Part shown: in pieces, positions 46,989 to 62,180 of the stretch
Layout of the letters: each line of letters opens with the position of its first letter
How positions within the stretch are numbered: the first letter of the stretch is position 1
Source: Lutjanus erythropterus
Lineage: Eukaryota; Chordata; Actinopteri; Lutjaniformes; Lutjanidae
Direction of reading: 5' to 3'
Assembly: GCA_020091685.1 (NCBI GenBank)
Contig: CM034603.1
Span: forward strand, 4,543,848 to 4,607,847
DNA: 64,000 bases
Notes under the pieces: model-generated
The model's database searches: none
What the model saw: only the letters and a program-made list of their open reading frames with translations
Told to the model about the DNA's origin: nothing
Position numbers and translations under genes: made by a program

Positions 46989-49900
46989 ACCTGTCTCTAT
47001 CTCCTTACTGAGGATGTTTCTCAGCACATCATCATAGACGTTATGAACCAGGATAAAACTGCTGTAGTCTGAGAAGATGTACTGCTCGAACTTCTGCAGC
47101 TCCTGCACAGGAAACACACAGTACTGAGTCGAATACTTATACTGTGCAGTGACACACAGTATAAATGTGCACACTGTAATGTGTAGGAGATGGGGTGGGA
47201 CAGACTGCTGAAGTGTATTGGACCTACACTTTTCCACTTGCTGTCCATCCTCCTGGTGAGAGCAGGCAGAGTGATCTCCAGTAAAGCTTCCTGATAGAGC
47301 CTCTTCTGGACCACTCTGCTGTCATAGTCCAGCTGCTGCTCACACACACACACACACACACACACACATGCATTTCATTTACAAAGTCTGAATATCATTT
47401 CTTTCTAACTATTTAAGGGTCATTGTATTTGTTAAACACACGAGTATTATAGAAAAGTAGCATAACAGAATGTTACATTGCAACACGTTCCACATACAGA
47501 CTGTACATGTCTGTGTGTATGTTAAAAAACAGTGAAACTATCTATGATGTTTATAATGCATTATAAATAGGGCTGCAACTAACGAATATATTATAATCAT
47601 GGATTAATCTGTTGGTTATTTTCTCGGTTAATTGATTATTAATCAGTTAGTGGTTTGGTCTATAAAATGCTGATCACCATTTTCCAAAGCCCAAGTTGAC
47701 GTCCTCAAATGTCTTATGTCCAAAACACAAAGATATTAAATTTACTCTCATAAGAAGACTAAAGAAACCAGAAAATGTTTATATTTGATTCACTGAAATC
47801 AGAGAATTTGAGAATTTTTTTTTATCAAAAAATGACGCAAAATGATTAATTATCAAAACAGTTGATTAATTTAATAATTGATTAAATGTTGCAGCTTTAC
47901 TTATAAACATACTTATAGTGTGCTTATAGCAATATGTAATTATACTTACGAGCACATATATAGTCATAATGTTTTATAACAGTAATCATTATACACACAT
48001 TTTACAATACATCACAGTTGCTGGTCACTAACTGATTGACTTTTTTGTTATAATGCATTAAACCAGTGACTATACTGCATTATAAAATGGTTATAAATGT
48101 ATTAAAACTACCAGAACTATAATACACTGATCAGAGAAAATCAGTGTGTGACCGGCACTTATAAAGCATTATGATAATTGACCTTTTAAGTCATTTTAAA
48201 TGCTTTATAATGTGTAATAATTATTGTTAAAGAGCATTATGAATATTTATGAGTGCTTATGACTAAACATTGCTGTAAGCACAGCAAAATGCACTGTAAG
48301 CATGTTTATAATGCATTATAACTCATTACAGACATGGGCACAATAGAAAGTGTTCCCAAAGTGTTGCTACCTGTACAGTTTACTGTATTTCTGTGGTGTG
48401 TATCTAAGAATGTCAGAATCTCTTCATTTGCATTTCATATCTTAATTTTAATTTTTAGAGCAAAACACATCTAAGCAATTATCTATATGCAGTAAATATG
48501 CTGTCATGTCGTTACCTTCAGGACTCTTTCTTTAGCTCTTTCCATCTTGACAGGAACCTGAGAAGGCTGCAGTCTGGCTGATGATTGGAGGAACAGCTCT
48601 AAGGTGTACACAGCACTGTCCAACAGCTAGAGGATACAAATGAAAAAGAACATCTGTAAACATCAACTGTGACACAAACTGTACGACTCTTTGATTTTAT
48701 TCTAATCTTCTTTTGGTCCTCGGGAGGCCAGGGATGTGTTGGATGTTGCACTGCTCTGTACCTTCTCCATCTCCAGGTGTGCAGAGTGAACCAGTCTCTG
48801 AGTGCTGCTCAGTCCAAACCGCTGCTTCAAGCCCTCAAGTTTTTCCGTAAGCTTCTCCACCTGCTTGTAGCACTGATCCAGACTGATGGAGCGCAGAGAG
48901 GACAAGGCCTGGAGAACACACGCGAAACCACAAGCTTAAACCAAATCACACAATCGCTAATCTAAGACCCATCTCTTGGGGAAATATAAGCTAAAGACTG
49001 CAACAAAATCTCCCTTTAAGCACTTCTTAATCTGTTTCTCACGCAAAACAAAAGTCTCTCACCTTCTTTGTCTCTCCTGTCCCTCCGTTTGTGTGTGTGA
49101 CGGTTGAGTCCATCTGTGTGTGCAGCGTGCGCTGCATCCCCTGAATCCCCGCAGTGATGTTCTCTGTGAGCGCTTCAAGGATGGACAGCATGTAGGGGGC
49201 TACAGACTCACCGCACACTTTCTCTGCTTCTTCACAGATACACGCTGGAACACACACGCACATATTCACAAAGATCTTTAACAGTGAGCTTTACACTTAG
49301 TGGAAGACTCTTATCAGACAGGAAACTCGGATTGTAGCCACAGATATTGATTTAGCAGCACTGTTGGCCCTTCAAAAGCTGCAAAAAGACCGTTTATATA
49401 CAACATTTTGGTACTAGACCTTCATCAGGCAAAGGTCTAGTACTGAAATGTTGTAAATAAATTGTATATTGCAAGTTAGACAGTGTGCAGGAGTTTTTTT
49501 TTGCAACTTTTTAGTCTACTTGCCTCTCTCCTGTCTCATCTAATAGATGTGTGAAGTGTTTCTTTGTTGCCCTTCAAAAGCAAAGCATTTACTTTCTTGG
49601 TATATTCAAACTTGCAGGCTGAAGAATCAACGTGTTGTACCTTTGACTTTCTCCTCCAGGAAGCGGTGAGAGGACATGATCTGGTCCAGGTCGGATCTGA
49701 TCAGTGCCTGATTGGCTGATGCTGTCTTACGACACTCCTCCCTCAGAGCCTCCAGACCTGCGGTGAGTTGTTCCAGCACCACAGTGTGGGTTGCCTGCAC
49801 CGTCTGTAGGTACACAGAGTTTCAGTTAATGTCGCACAAGGTAAAAGATGGTAGTGAATGTAGATATTGATCTCAGAACATGAAAACATGTGTTCTGAGA

Positions 49901-52900
49901 TTAATATCAAATTCTCACATGTGATGGAGAATTCTGAGAAGACAGAGTTACAAGATTAAAATCAGAACTTTGAAAGGAAAAAAGTCTTAATACTTGCACA
50001 ACACATTAATGGTCCCTTTGGTCATCTAGGGACAGATTAACAAGCTGCCACCACAACATGTTTTTACCTTATACTTAAAAAGTTGTTGAGGTTGGTGTGT
50101 TTGTCCCCTTTTATCTCTGTTTTGGTTTCCACCACATCCTGAGAAAAATATCTGTTGCTTTAGTTGCTAAATGTTCCACTATGCATTCTGTTTTTTTTCC
50201 TGGATAGGTGCTGTGAAGTGAAAGATGGTAGATGAAACTCAGCTGCACAGTTAGGTGTTAATTACATATAGATTCATCACTATGTGACCCCTCTCACATT
50301 ACACATAGTAATTTAATCCACTGTCATTATAACAAATATCGATCACTGCAGCTTTAAAGTCAGAATTTTGAGAATAGAATCTGAATTATTTCCCTTATTA
50401 TTTTCTCAGAATTCTCACTTGAATTTCTGGATTATTTGATTCTTTGTCCTTTCTATTCTGGGATTAGTTTAAGGACAACATTTTTGTGGAGTAATCAGTA
50501 CAACATTTGACAGTTTATACAGTTTGGTGTCTGTGTCAAAATGAACTGATGCTGTTGTGTGTGCAAACCCCACATAAAATGAATGTTATGCCTATTTAAA
50601 GACATCTAGACATACAGTGGTTGTGCTTGCATATATGCATGTCATGGAGTACTGGACTATTGGCCTTGGTGGAGGTCTGCGCTCCCAGAATGCAATTCTA
50701 GTTGAGTTTTGCTCAATAATTCCCCCCCAGGAATCACTAAAATAAAGTATTGCTGAGTTCTGAGTAACATCTGCTACTCAGGATATTCCAATAGACATTA
50801 ATACGTGCATTTTCATCCACCTGTTCAATATGTGCATAAAATATAATGCGGAAACAGAATTTTTAGGGGAAAAAGTTTAAATATCATTTAAAAAAAATGC
50901 AAGTAGTTGCAACGGAAACAGACTTTGTGAATAAATCATGATGTGCGTAAAGCATGTGACTCAAATGTCCACTGAAGCTCCGCTCCACTACAGAGAAGGG
51001 AATTGACTGCAGACGAAAACATCAGAACAACATGTTTTTTAAAAGCACCCAGCTGGAGAATTAGTGCCACCAACTGTTTATCTTAACGTGTCCAGATATT
51101 CACATAAGAGTAGTGGATGGAAACACACACTGACTCACATTTTCTTTTGCTAATTCACTTAAAATTTGCTCTCAGTTTAAATGGAAACTCGACGGTTGTA
51201 AACAGGTTCTGTTCAGTTTGAACTACTTTCTACCAGAGAAATACTGAAGTTCTTGAAATACTAAAATCTGAGCAAATATGATACGATCTGTCTGGTTTGA
51301 TAGCACTAGATTTATGAGAGAAAATGCTTGTTTTCATTTGAGTGAACTGATCCTTTAAAGTGAATGAAAACCTCAACATTTACAGTATATGAAGCCTTCA
51401 TGTACTGTATCAGAAATACAAGAACAACAACATGCGTGTCCCTCGATCAGTGTTGTGTTGGTGTGTTAGTTTAACTCACTGCCAGCCACTGCCGAATCCT
51501 CTCAGTCTTCTTGCCCTTCACTCGTGACTGAAGCTGACTCTGTAACCATGGCAACACTTCCTCCATCACCTGGGAGGCCAGCACCTACACGCATAGCAAA
51601 TACACAATTTAATAAGCAAGTGGACGAAGAACCACAGACAAAACTGAAGAGTGTGTGTGTGTTTGCTGACTTTTTCCTCAGTGCCCAGCAGCCTTTCCCA
51701 GGATTCATAGCATCCCTTGTCCTGCCTGTAGAGTCGGAGCGCTTGGACGTACGCCTGGCTCTCATAGGATGAATCACACCAGGGATCTGCCAGAGAGGTA
51801 AAGTTTGGTTAAAGTCATGTTCATCTTTTTCTCGACATTTCTCCTGCCTCCTCATCGTCATGCTCATTAGAACACTTCTGAACAGATTTAGTCTAAACTC
51901 AACAATTTAACCAAACATTACTTTTACAGTGCTGCTTTATTGTATGTATGAGAGGGTTTTTCTCTTCCTGTTCCAGTTTCTGTCAAGCATTCACTGCATA
52001 ATAGTCAACAAATCCCCCGTTCAGACCCAAAACATCAATGAATGTATCTACTAACAGCTTGCAGCTTTCTCAATATCATTGACCTGCAGAGCCGGAGCGT
52101 CCCTACAGTTCTAGACACAGCAGTTCCAGACCCACAGTTTTAGATGTATGCTTGCACCACCATTTTTTTAAAACCTTTATTAAACCTCATTAACAACACA
52201 GTAAAATTACAGTGCGCCACCAGTTTTCGACAGTTTATTGAGGTGTTTCCAAAACATGAGCCACACCTTAACTATTAATTCTAAAAAAATGACTTTTAAT
52301 TGAGGCCAGTTAGACCAAAGACACGCTGCACACATGTAAAGCAAAATGTACCATCATTTTATGTATTAATAATGTCAAATACACAATTAGAAAAATTGTT
52401 TAATAGACTAACTTTATCAATGTTTGCAGGATTTGCTGAAAAAAAAAGCCCTGCCGCCAACATTGAACTCTACAAAGTTTTTCATTCATTATATAACAAT
52501 GTTAAAATGGTGATAATAAATGATAATCATGATGAAACTCATAAATGCTAAAGCTAGCCAGCTACCCCACGTTGTAGATGGTTACTGTTGAAGGTAGAAT
52601 TAATAACAAGTCAGCCACTGTACCAAAACATTTACAGTAAAAGTCAAGTTATACAATGAGCGAAGCAGTCTGTCAAATCAGCATGACAGAGCAGAATATA
52701 TCATTAGATAAAAAATGTTCCGGAGTTATTAGAAAGGTGAATCTGTGATGGGCACTGTTAGCTTAAAAATACATGTGAAGTTTGCAGACGTAGTAGCTAA
52801 ATCTGTCCATGGAAAATTTCTTTTTTTCAGCAGATATTTTAGTTACAGCGAAACTGAGCTGGCAGAGCAGTTTTTGTGTTTGCATGTGTGGTATTTCTTC

Positions 52901-55900
52901 AGTTTGGGAAGTCCCACCGTCTCTAGAAAGCATTAACGTTAGCTCAACAGGAACTAGAAATCAACTAGCTGGAGTAGTAAACTGGGTTTCATTACAGAGG
53001 AGACTACTGACACGACTGATTTTCTAGTTAATAGTCAAACCCCATGTGTTTCCAGGGGAACAGATATAACACTAAGTTTATTTTGATGGTATCCATTGTA
53101 TAATTCCAATATTACACAAGAGAGTGAGCTTTATCGTCATTATTGGCACTTCAATGACACTGACTGATTTAAAGTACAACCTCTCATGAATTATTGCTTA
53201 ATTAGTTGACATCTCATTAGGTATGACCAGCACTGTTGAGAGAGACGGTTAACTCTCTCTACATGGCTCTGGGTTTAAAGGGATAGTTCTCCAGCAGTGT
53301 TTTGTGGACTAAGAAACTAAATCTGACCCTCAGTTGGCATGATGGTGAGTAGATAATGACTGAATTTTCATTTAGGTTTCCACACATGGTGCTTATGGAC
53401 ATTGCGAGTGGTCATCCCCAGGATCTCATTCCAGCCAAGGACCTTGCAAGGTCACATTGAGAACCCGCCACAGATCGACCTGGCCTCCATCACGGAGGAA
53501 CAGGAAATTCGAGGTGGCTGTATCTGTAGTTTGCACTACAGTTACTTTTCACATCATGCATATGTACTGTCACTGCTCATTTCTACTGTTGCGTCACTCC
53601 AGTTATTAGTTCTAGTTTTACTGTGATCAGTGGTGTTTGGTTTCACATCTCCAATTTCTCCATCATTCTTATGTTATTATTTCTTTTGTCATCCAGTTCC
53701 CCATGAGACTTTTAGGCATTCTGTTCTTACTTAATTGATGGAGAACATTTAAGGAACAGAAAGCTGCACTAATGCTGATCATACTTCCCTTTACCATCGA
53801 AACCATTCATATGAATCATACTAGTGCAGCTAAAAACGGATTGACAAACAGTATGAAATCATTTCCTCACTGACAGGTCCTGTGATCTGCTCCACTGGTT
53901 CAAGTGTAAGAACAGGTGTGGGACTGCAAAGGCCTTCTCTAGTTTATCACCCACTCAAAGCACTTTAGAACTACATGTCACAGTCACCCATTTGTGCACG
54001 CATTCACAATGTGGGGTTCAGTATCTTGCCCAAGGAGGAGGCGTGGATTGAACCGCCAGTCTTTTGATAAGTGTACGCCCACCACAACCACCCAAGTCAA
54101 GTGCCAAATCAGGAAGGGCAAGTCCTGAGTCAAGTCCCCATCCCCAGACTTTAAGTTTCAAGTCCTAAACAAGTGACAAAGCGTTCTTCACCAAATGTGA
54201 TGCCAGTTTAACAACAGAACCTCAACTTGCTGTTTGTGCAACTTGGAAGTTGTTGCGTCTCCATCTGTAATTTTCAACCCACGTGTTTTGCATATGTTAA
54301 TTAATTTTGTGTTGATCACCTCGTAGTTTTTGCACATGCACAGAATAATCTTTTGGATATTTTTTCAAACTTGAGCTCAGTAATGAAACATTAGTTCTTA
54401 ATTGTTCTCTCCTGAAACTTGATTGGATACTATCAGATTGGTTCAAGTAAAATGCATTTTGGGAATTAAGTGTCAGCTTGCTGAGAGTGCTAATAGTGTT
54501 AACCAGAGGCAGCTGGTCAATAGAGGGCGCCGCCCCACCTCTCCCTACATCCTATAACTTCAGTGAAGAAGACTTAATTACTTGAAAATATATACTGTAG
54601 ATTTCTTTAAATGAGCAACGTCAGTCTTGTGCAGATAGTGAGTAAATGCATCATCTGCACTAAAATGTGCTGTTAAAAATGTTTTAAGATGTCCAAAGTT
54701 ACAGATAGGTCACATGTTTCCGGCTTGCCCATTTACTCTCACTATAAGTTGTTCATGCGCAGTTTGATCCTCTCAATACAACGGATATGAGCTTGGTGGC
54801 GCACAGAACCTGCGTCCTCAACATTCATCTCAGTGAGATCTCAGATGTATTGATAGTTGGAAGAGTTTAGCGTGTTAGCTGCAAGAATGGAGTCATGAAA
54901 TCTGTGAAGTCACTATAAACAACGTGTTTTGAGAGGAGAACGAAGAGAAGCTGAGAGTTAAAGAACCTGATCAGCTGACATCATAAACAACAACAATCAG
55001 AGGAAGATGATAAACTCTCTGAGGAGAACATAGTGACAGTGGAACTCAGCCTCACTCTGAGACCAGGTGATCTTCAGACAGGTGAGCTGTGCTGGAGAAA
55101 CTATTCACATCCTTTACTTCAGTAAAAACACTAATACACACTGTGAAAATACTCCACTACAAGTAAAAGTCCTGCATTTAAAACCTTAAAAAGTATGTAA
55201 ACCTTAAAGGTATGTAAACATTATCAGCTGTTCTCAGTATGAAAAGTAAAAGTAACCACTGTGCAGTAAAATGTTTCCTGTCAGTAACTAGTAACTGCAC
55301 CTGTCAGGTAAATGTAGTGGAGTAAAAAAGTTAAGTACAACTTTAAAGTAATATAATATGGATGTAATTTGAAACTGGACTTTTACAGAAAGACGTTTAC
55401 ATCTCTCAGGGAGAATTTATGGACAAAAAGTAAATTTTAAGCCACAAGATGGCAATTTTGAACTATTTTTTAAAATTTATTCTTAAATCTTGTTATTTTC
55501 TAATAGGTTTTAGTGTGTTTATAATTTTCTCCCATTGTCTGAAGGTTTGTGCTATCAGATTTCTTTCATACTTATTAATATAATATAATAATAATATATT
55601 TATTATAAAGGATTTGCACAAATTGAAGTACCTTAACTTACCTTAACAAAGCAAGTTCCATCAGGTTATAAAATATGTTCATTTAGTTCTGCAAGTACAA
55701 ATAAAGGCCCTTTTCATACATTAAAATACTCTGGTGTGATACCTTAAGATGTTTGTCTGATTTTCGCTGTAGAGCCCCATGGAGAAAAATTCTCCAGCTG
55801 CCACTGGTGTTAACGTTAGTTGATTCAGGACATGAAGGGAAATGAATTCATTCATGGATTCATCTTTTTTAAATAAGAGACTTTTTAATCTAGTATCAAC

Positions 55901-58900
55901 TATTTTCCAGTCAAAAGGCTCAAGCTCGAGTGAAGTCACAAGTTAAGTCATAAGTCTTTTTTTATTTTGTCAAGTTGCGTCTAAAGTCATCAAATTTGTG
56001 ACTCATGTCTGACTCAAGTCCAAATCATGTGACATGAGTCAACACCTCACCTAAACAGCAAAGTTAAAGGGCTCATAAAGCCAAAACAATTAGCTGAAAG
56101 ATGCTGAACGCTCAGGTGGGCTGAGGGGAGCTGTAGTGTTGGGTATTATTCTCTGTGGGTTCATCACTATGAGCAACTGTGGTGCACAATTACAGAAACA
56201 CTAGCTTGGGTGAGAAAAACAGTTAATCAACATATTTCTGCAAAGTTTTTCATGCACTCTGAGATTAATAAGACCGCTGTTTTTTATGTTGTGGTTCCTT
56301 AAAGTGTTTAAAGTAAAACTGTTGGCCAGCTGTGTGTTTTTTCCTGTTACTGTTGAGGCAATCTTGGTGTCTCTGCAGATATGACATGCTGTGTTTTCGC
56401 AACTGCGTGACTTCAAGTTAAGCTTTTTTTTCAGTTTGTATCCTAGCTAACCACACAGGAAGCAAACAGCATTAATATTTTTAGCTGTCACTAGGGCAGT
56501 TGCCACCACATGAGAGACAAACTGAAGAAGAATCAACCAGCAAGAGTCCTCTGCCACAGCAGGTTGAAGCAGTGTACACCCCCATCTGACATTACAGAGA
56601 TCTAAAGGGTTAAGTGTTGAGGCCTATTTGAATTATCACCAAGCTCACACCACCTCTGTGGGTGGGAAGGACGTTTTGACTCAAATACCAATGGAGCAGT
56701 TGTGTGGGATCACTTTGCGTGTTGTACTGTACATCATCCATATCAAATACCTTTTAAATAACATCTCCTATAGTTATTAAAAGATCAGATTTTTATTATT
56801 TATTATCATATTTTAATTAACTGTTCTTCATTAAATTTTACTCCAACATTTTGGGAAAAGTATACAAATATGTTGAATCTCATATATTTGATCAATACAT
56901 CAGCAAGAAATATTTATATTATAATTGATCTAGGAAGCTGTGTGGAGTCACTATGCCTCAGTGTTTGCCAAGAAATAGTCCCAGCACTTAACTCCCTCTA
57001 AAATCATAAATTATTATTTTATGCATTCCTCTTTTTAGCTGAACAGCAGCCACTGTGGCCACAAGGGGCGATGATAAGATAATGGCACGCTGAAGTTCCC
57101 TTCATAATCCAAGATTCTGTTGAGTCAGTTGCTATGGGGAACTGAAGTGCAATGTCATCGACAGCAAGCCGACCATTTTCTGTGAGGATGCCAAGTGAGA
57201 CCTGCACACTGCCACCACCTGAGCCAGGTGGTCTCAACCTCTTCAACTCAGAGTAACTCAATTTAAGTTAAATTTCAACAAGATTGTCAAACACTGTTAT
57301 ATAGTGGACTGAAACAGCCAATTGCATGACCAACCAACACACAGAAAACACAAGGATTACTTTTCATTCTTTCGCAAAACATGGAAACTAACCAGGAAGC
57401 CAACATCCCTAAGAGAGACACAGGATGGCCTGGGTGCTTGCATTTGTTGCCAATTAGTGTAAGCACTGATCAAGCGACTTTTTATATGTGGCCTATTTAC
57501 TTTTTCTTTTCTTCTCCCTCTCTGTCTCTGTGAATAACATTAGTCATCAGATCCTGTGTCGTTATACTGAACATCCTTACTAACAGTCGAGGCACAAAAT
57601 TAGCACCAGCCCAAACGCCAGTCAAAAAAACAAAATAAAAAAACAATGGTAATCCTCTGGCCATTCGTGCCAACGCTGACAGCATTGTGGAAATGACGTA
57701 AATGGCTATACCAGACTATGTCTCCTAATTTGTAAGTAAGAGACAAATCATTTTTGTTCCCATTGGAATGGTATCACAAATTACACATATCATATTTGTC
57801 AAGTAAAAGGATAATTTTACAAGTCAACATCACAGTTTGTTGTGGTTTAGTTTACTTTTATGTGAAACTGTTCAGTGAAGCTCAGTTGCTTCCCCAGTTA
57901 TTGCAAACGACTGATGATCATGTGTGGTGTGGAGTCGTGGATGTTTTTAGGGTTCTGAAGGAGGGGGATGCAAGAAACTTACTGCATAATGCTTGCCCAC
58001 TTGTCTGGGGCAAGTAAAATGCCATGTCGGGCAAATAACTCTGGCAGCTCAGTTGCCAGATTGGGCGAGTGGTAAAAAAAAGATTATATGATTAAACTAT
58101 TTTGATAATCAATTAATTGTTGAAGTATTAGTTCATGAAAAATGTCAGGAAATGCTATTTTCAGCCTCTTAAATATTTCCCACTTTTCCTTATTTATATC
58201 ACATTAACCTGAATATCTTTTTTAGACTGACAAAGTGAGACATTTTAAGACATCAACTTGGACTTTGAAAAACTGGGATGGACATTTTTCACTATTTTCT
58301 GACATTTTATAGACATTGCAGCCCGAGATTAAACATGACAATTAAATTTAGCCTTTGTTGCTATTTAATAACCTCAAATAAAACCCGTTTGTACAGGAGC
58401 AAGTAGAATTCTGACCCACTTGCCTGACTTGGAAAGTGAAAAAAAATAATAATAATGTTGAACCTTGCAATTGACCCCACATATAGAACAAACAAGCTCG
58501 ACCTCTGTATCCTCATATTAGGATGATATGGATGATACCAAACTTTTGTAATTCAACATGACACTGATACTTTTTGTTACAATTTTACCAGTTGTTGAAG
58601 GTTGTAGTTTAGTTTTGTGTGAAACCGCTCGGTGAACTACATCTCTCGTCTCACACAATATACGTCATCGACATCAATCTCGCTGTCCCTTGTAACGTTA
58701 TGTTACCTGAAGTGTTTTATCAGCTGGAAAGAAAAAGAATGAGCAAAACCTGTTGCTCATGTGACTACATCCCAGTACAAAAAAGGCACATGCATCGTAG
58801 CTGCAGCGGCTTACATTGGCTTTTGGAGAGAGAAAGTCATGACATCACTTATGCGACCGCTGGGTGTGTTTTAACAGTATTAGAACAAACTGTGACTTGC

Positions 58901-61900
58901 TTGTCTTGTAAAATTATCATTTAAATTAATAAACATAATATTTGTGATTCATGGCAAAATTCAAATCGTTGCAGTTCATACTGTTACCAAAGTTTGGTCC
59001 CATAGTGGTCCACCAGAAGGGGAGGGACTTCAATTCATCATTTTCAGCTAGACTTTTTATTGTGGGACTAGACTGTCCAGCACTGCCCCCTGAATTGAGC
59101 ACCTTAGCAAAGTTAGCATCATTTTGTCTTTTTTTAAATGTTAAAATTCTGCATATTTCAAACAAAGAGCAACGCTGAGTGTAAAAGAATCACAGAAAAA
59201 AAAAGTGTGTGAGTGTTTTACCAAGGTTGCAGTGTCTAATGCAGGTCTTGAGGGCAGACAGGAAGTGATCTCGTTCCTCTTCCTGTTGAAAGAGGAAGCA
59301 GGTGTGGCCTGTGTACGGCAGGTGCAGGTACACAGCAAGCACATCTGGGGACGACACCACCGAAGAAGAATCCTCCTTCGCCTCTAAACACACAAACATA
59401 CACAGACAACAACAGTGTTACAGACTTGACTTGAGTTTTTCTGAACCATGAACTAGTTTGTGTTTAACAAAATAAAAGCAGCTGAGGTTTATATTAGCTG
59501 GTGACAGAAACTCTTTTAACTCTTATATGTGTGTTTATTAATGTAATGATTTTCTAACAATTCTTAAAGAAATGACACAATAGCTTATTTGTCAAAGCCT
59601 CTCAAAAGAACCCAAGAAACTAAAACCACTTGGTTAAAGTTAGGGAAATATAACGATTGTGGTTAAAAGAAAACCACTGAGAAAATGAGAAACATTTCTC
59701 TGGTACTTGTCACACCTTCCCCTGAGAATTTTAGATTTGTGAAAAACTGATGTTGTGGTTAGTTGCACCTTCAAAGAAACTTGACCACATGCTTGGGCCT
59801 GACGTCAGTGACAACAAAGTGAAGCAATTTTGACAAGACCACGTCCCCTGCAACCCTCTGCACAAACAAGACTAGAAACACAGAGTTCTGCTACCTGACC
59901 TGAACCTGACAGGCACCAACAGAGTACTGGGTTTGGGGTACAGGTCCTATGTCGTCATTGCCTGATACGAACAGAATTATCAATTCATTACACCCTGTTT
60001 CCATCTTCAGTCTGACACTGCCGCCACAATAACCGATTTCCGTGTGGGAGGGGGATTTGATTTTACCTAACCAACCACTAGAGACCATTGTATCCTCCTG
60101 ATTCTACCATCATTTTAAGTTGATACTAGTGCACAAAAAACAACTTCAAAGCTGAGTGCTGTTCAGATTTAAATGTAATTGGATAGCAGCATCTTGTCTA
60201 TAGGAGTTGCCATTGTTGTTATTAATCATCCTGTGGTCCGGTACACAGCTTGACAACTCTTGATGACAGCTTGAGAAACCATTATTCAAAGGTCTGGACC
60301 TAGAAAAATGTCTTTCAGACCTGATCCAACTGAACCCAACCAGTACTGCCAAACTTGAGACCTGAACCTGACCCAAAATCTGCCATTTTACACAACAAAA
60401 TGTCCAAAGCTTGACCCAAAACCTGAGACTTTGACGGGACCCAATGGGTTTGGGATGGGCAGGCCTAGCAGAAAGCTGGTTTCAAATTGTGTTTGGGCTG
60501 TTTTGATGAAATTGTGTTGAATTTGATTTGAGTTTTATTGAGAAAAAATTTCTCCTCCTCAGTTTGGCTTTGTCAATTGTCTGCCAGCACAAACAGTAAA
60601 TCTCTCAGTGACTGATCACACATTTGATCATAGCTGATAAAATGGCTGGGTGTTAACTCAGTAAAGTAAGTTACTGAGTGCTGCTGGGATGATACAGTTT
60701 TGTAAGCCAACCTGGTAAAAGTTAGCACCATGCCTTTAACAAAAAGTCAATAAGATTTTTCCATTGTATTCTGGATTAGTGCAGAAAATAAACTCTGTGG
60801 CAACAAAAGTTTATGATACTGATACTGATAATCTTCTCAAATTAACACTACTTTTATGATTTTTGAGGTGCAAATGCAACTGCCAGAAGTAAGAGGCTAC
60901 CACTGGCTAATTGACAGTTGCATGATTTCAGCATCACCACTGCTGAGTGAATATCCTGTGCCGTTTACCTTGGAAGTCAGAAGGTCAGAAATTGGAGCAT
61001 GAGATGATCTAACAGCCGAGTTGACCACGATCCAGTACGACAAGTTGGAATACCAAGATAGACATCACCAAGAAATCTGTGTTGTGCTTGCTCTTTTGTT
61101 CTTACATGATACTTTGCACAGGTAGAAGTTGGACAGCACTGTGTGTATGACTGATTTAATGAGACACAAAAGACAGAAGTGCTGATGAACTGTATATTTC
61201 TACAGCATTCATGTACTGTTGGTGTATGAAACAGCCGAGCTGGATTTTGAAGTTGGGGCTGGTGAGGTTCTTCCAGCTTTATGAGTCAGCAATCCAACTT
61301 AAGGGGGCATTTCACTTGGAAATTCAGACTTCCGGGTTCTGATGGAATGCACCACTCTTGTTTGACATGATGGCTTTTAATACCCTCAACAACCACTCTA
61401 GTCTCATTTAGCCATTTGTTAGCAACCACCTTTATGTAAGACTTGTTAAAAACTTTACAAATGAGGTAGTTACTGGCATATTTTATGTTCTAAAACAAAA
61501 TGTGAAAATCCTTTAGGCTTTTGTTAACCACAGATGTTATTTCAAGCATCTGACCAAAACTGCATTCAGAAAACCCATTAACTTCAAGAGCAGGAAACAG
61601 GAAGTGCAAATATGCTAACTTATTTCCAGGTTTTACAGCTAATTCCTGCAGCACTCAGTTATTAAATAGCTCAAGCATATCGTTATACGCTGTAGGAATA
61701 AATGAATATTACCATTGAGTACTCCAGCACAGGTTTTCTCCAGGTGAGCTCTGGACTCCTCCTCTGTGGTGAACACACTGCCCCCTGCTGGCTGAAGGAC
61801 CAACTTAGCTGCACCTCCACGACCGAAAGTCTACAGGTGGAAACACAAACAACAAAGTTCAGCTACTAGCAGACATCTCAATTCTCATTCTCATTCTGAA

Positions 61901-61920
61901 TGTCAGGTTTTGTTTGTCAA

Positions 61921-61972
<52 letters not shown>

Positions 61973-62110
61973 CTCCTTGTTTTCATGTATCTCCACTTTG
62001 TAGCTTCTTCTTAGGACGATGTATCTCTCTCTGTACTTCTTTCCCTGCTCATCCCAGCAAGAGAACTTCACAGACCCCTGGTACAGCACTTCATCTGGAG
62101 CATACTGAGG

Positions 62111-62180
<70 letters not shown>

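Noticed and set aside
46893-47237. Open frame ending in a long Thr-His run
   Set aside because: The run is the translated CA microsatellite in the intron. Only the exon part at 46991-47102 is real.
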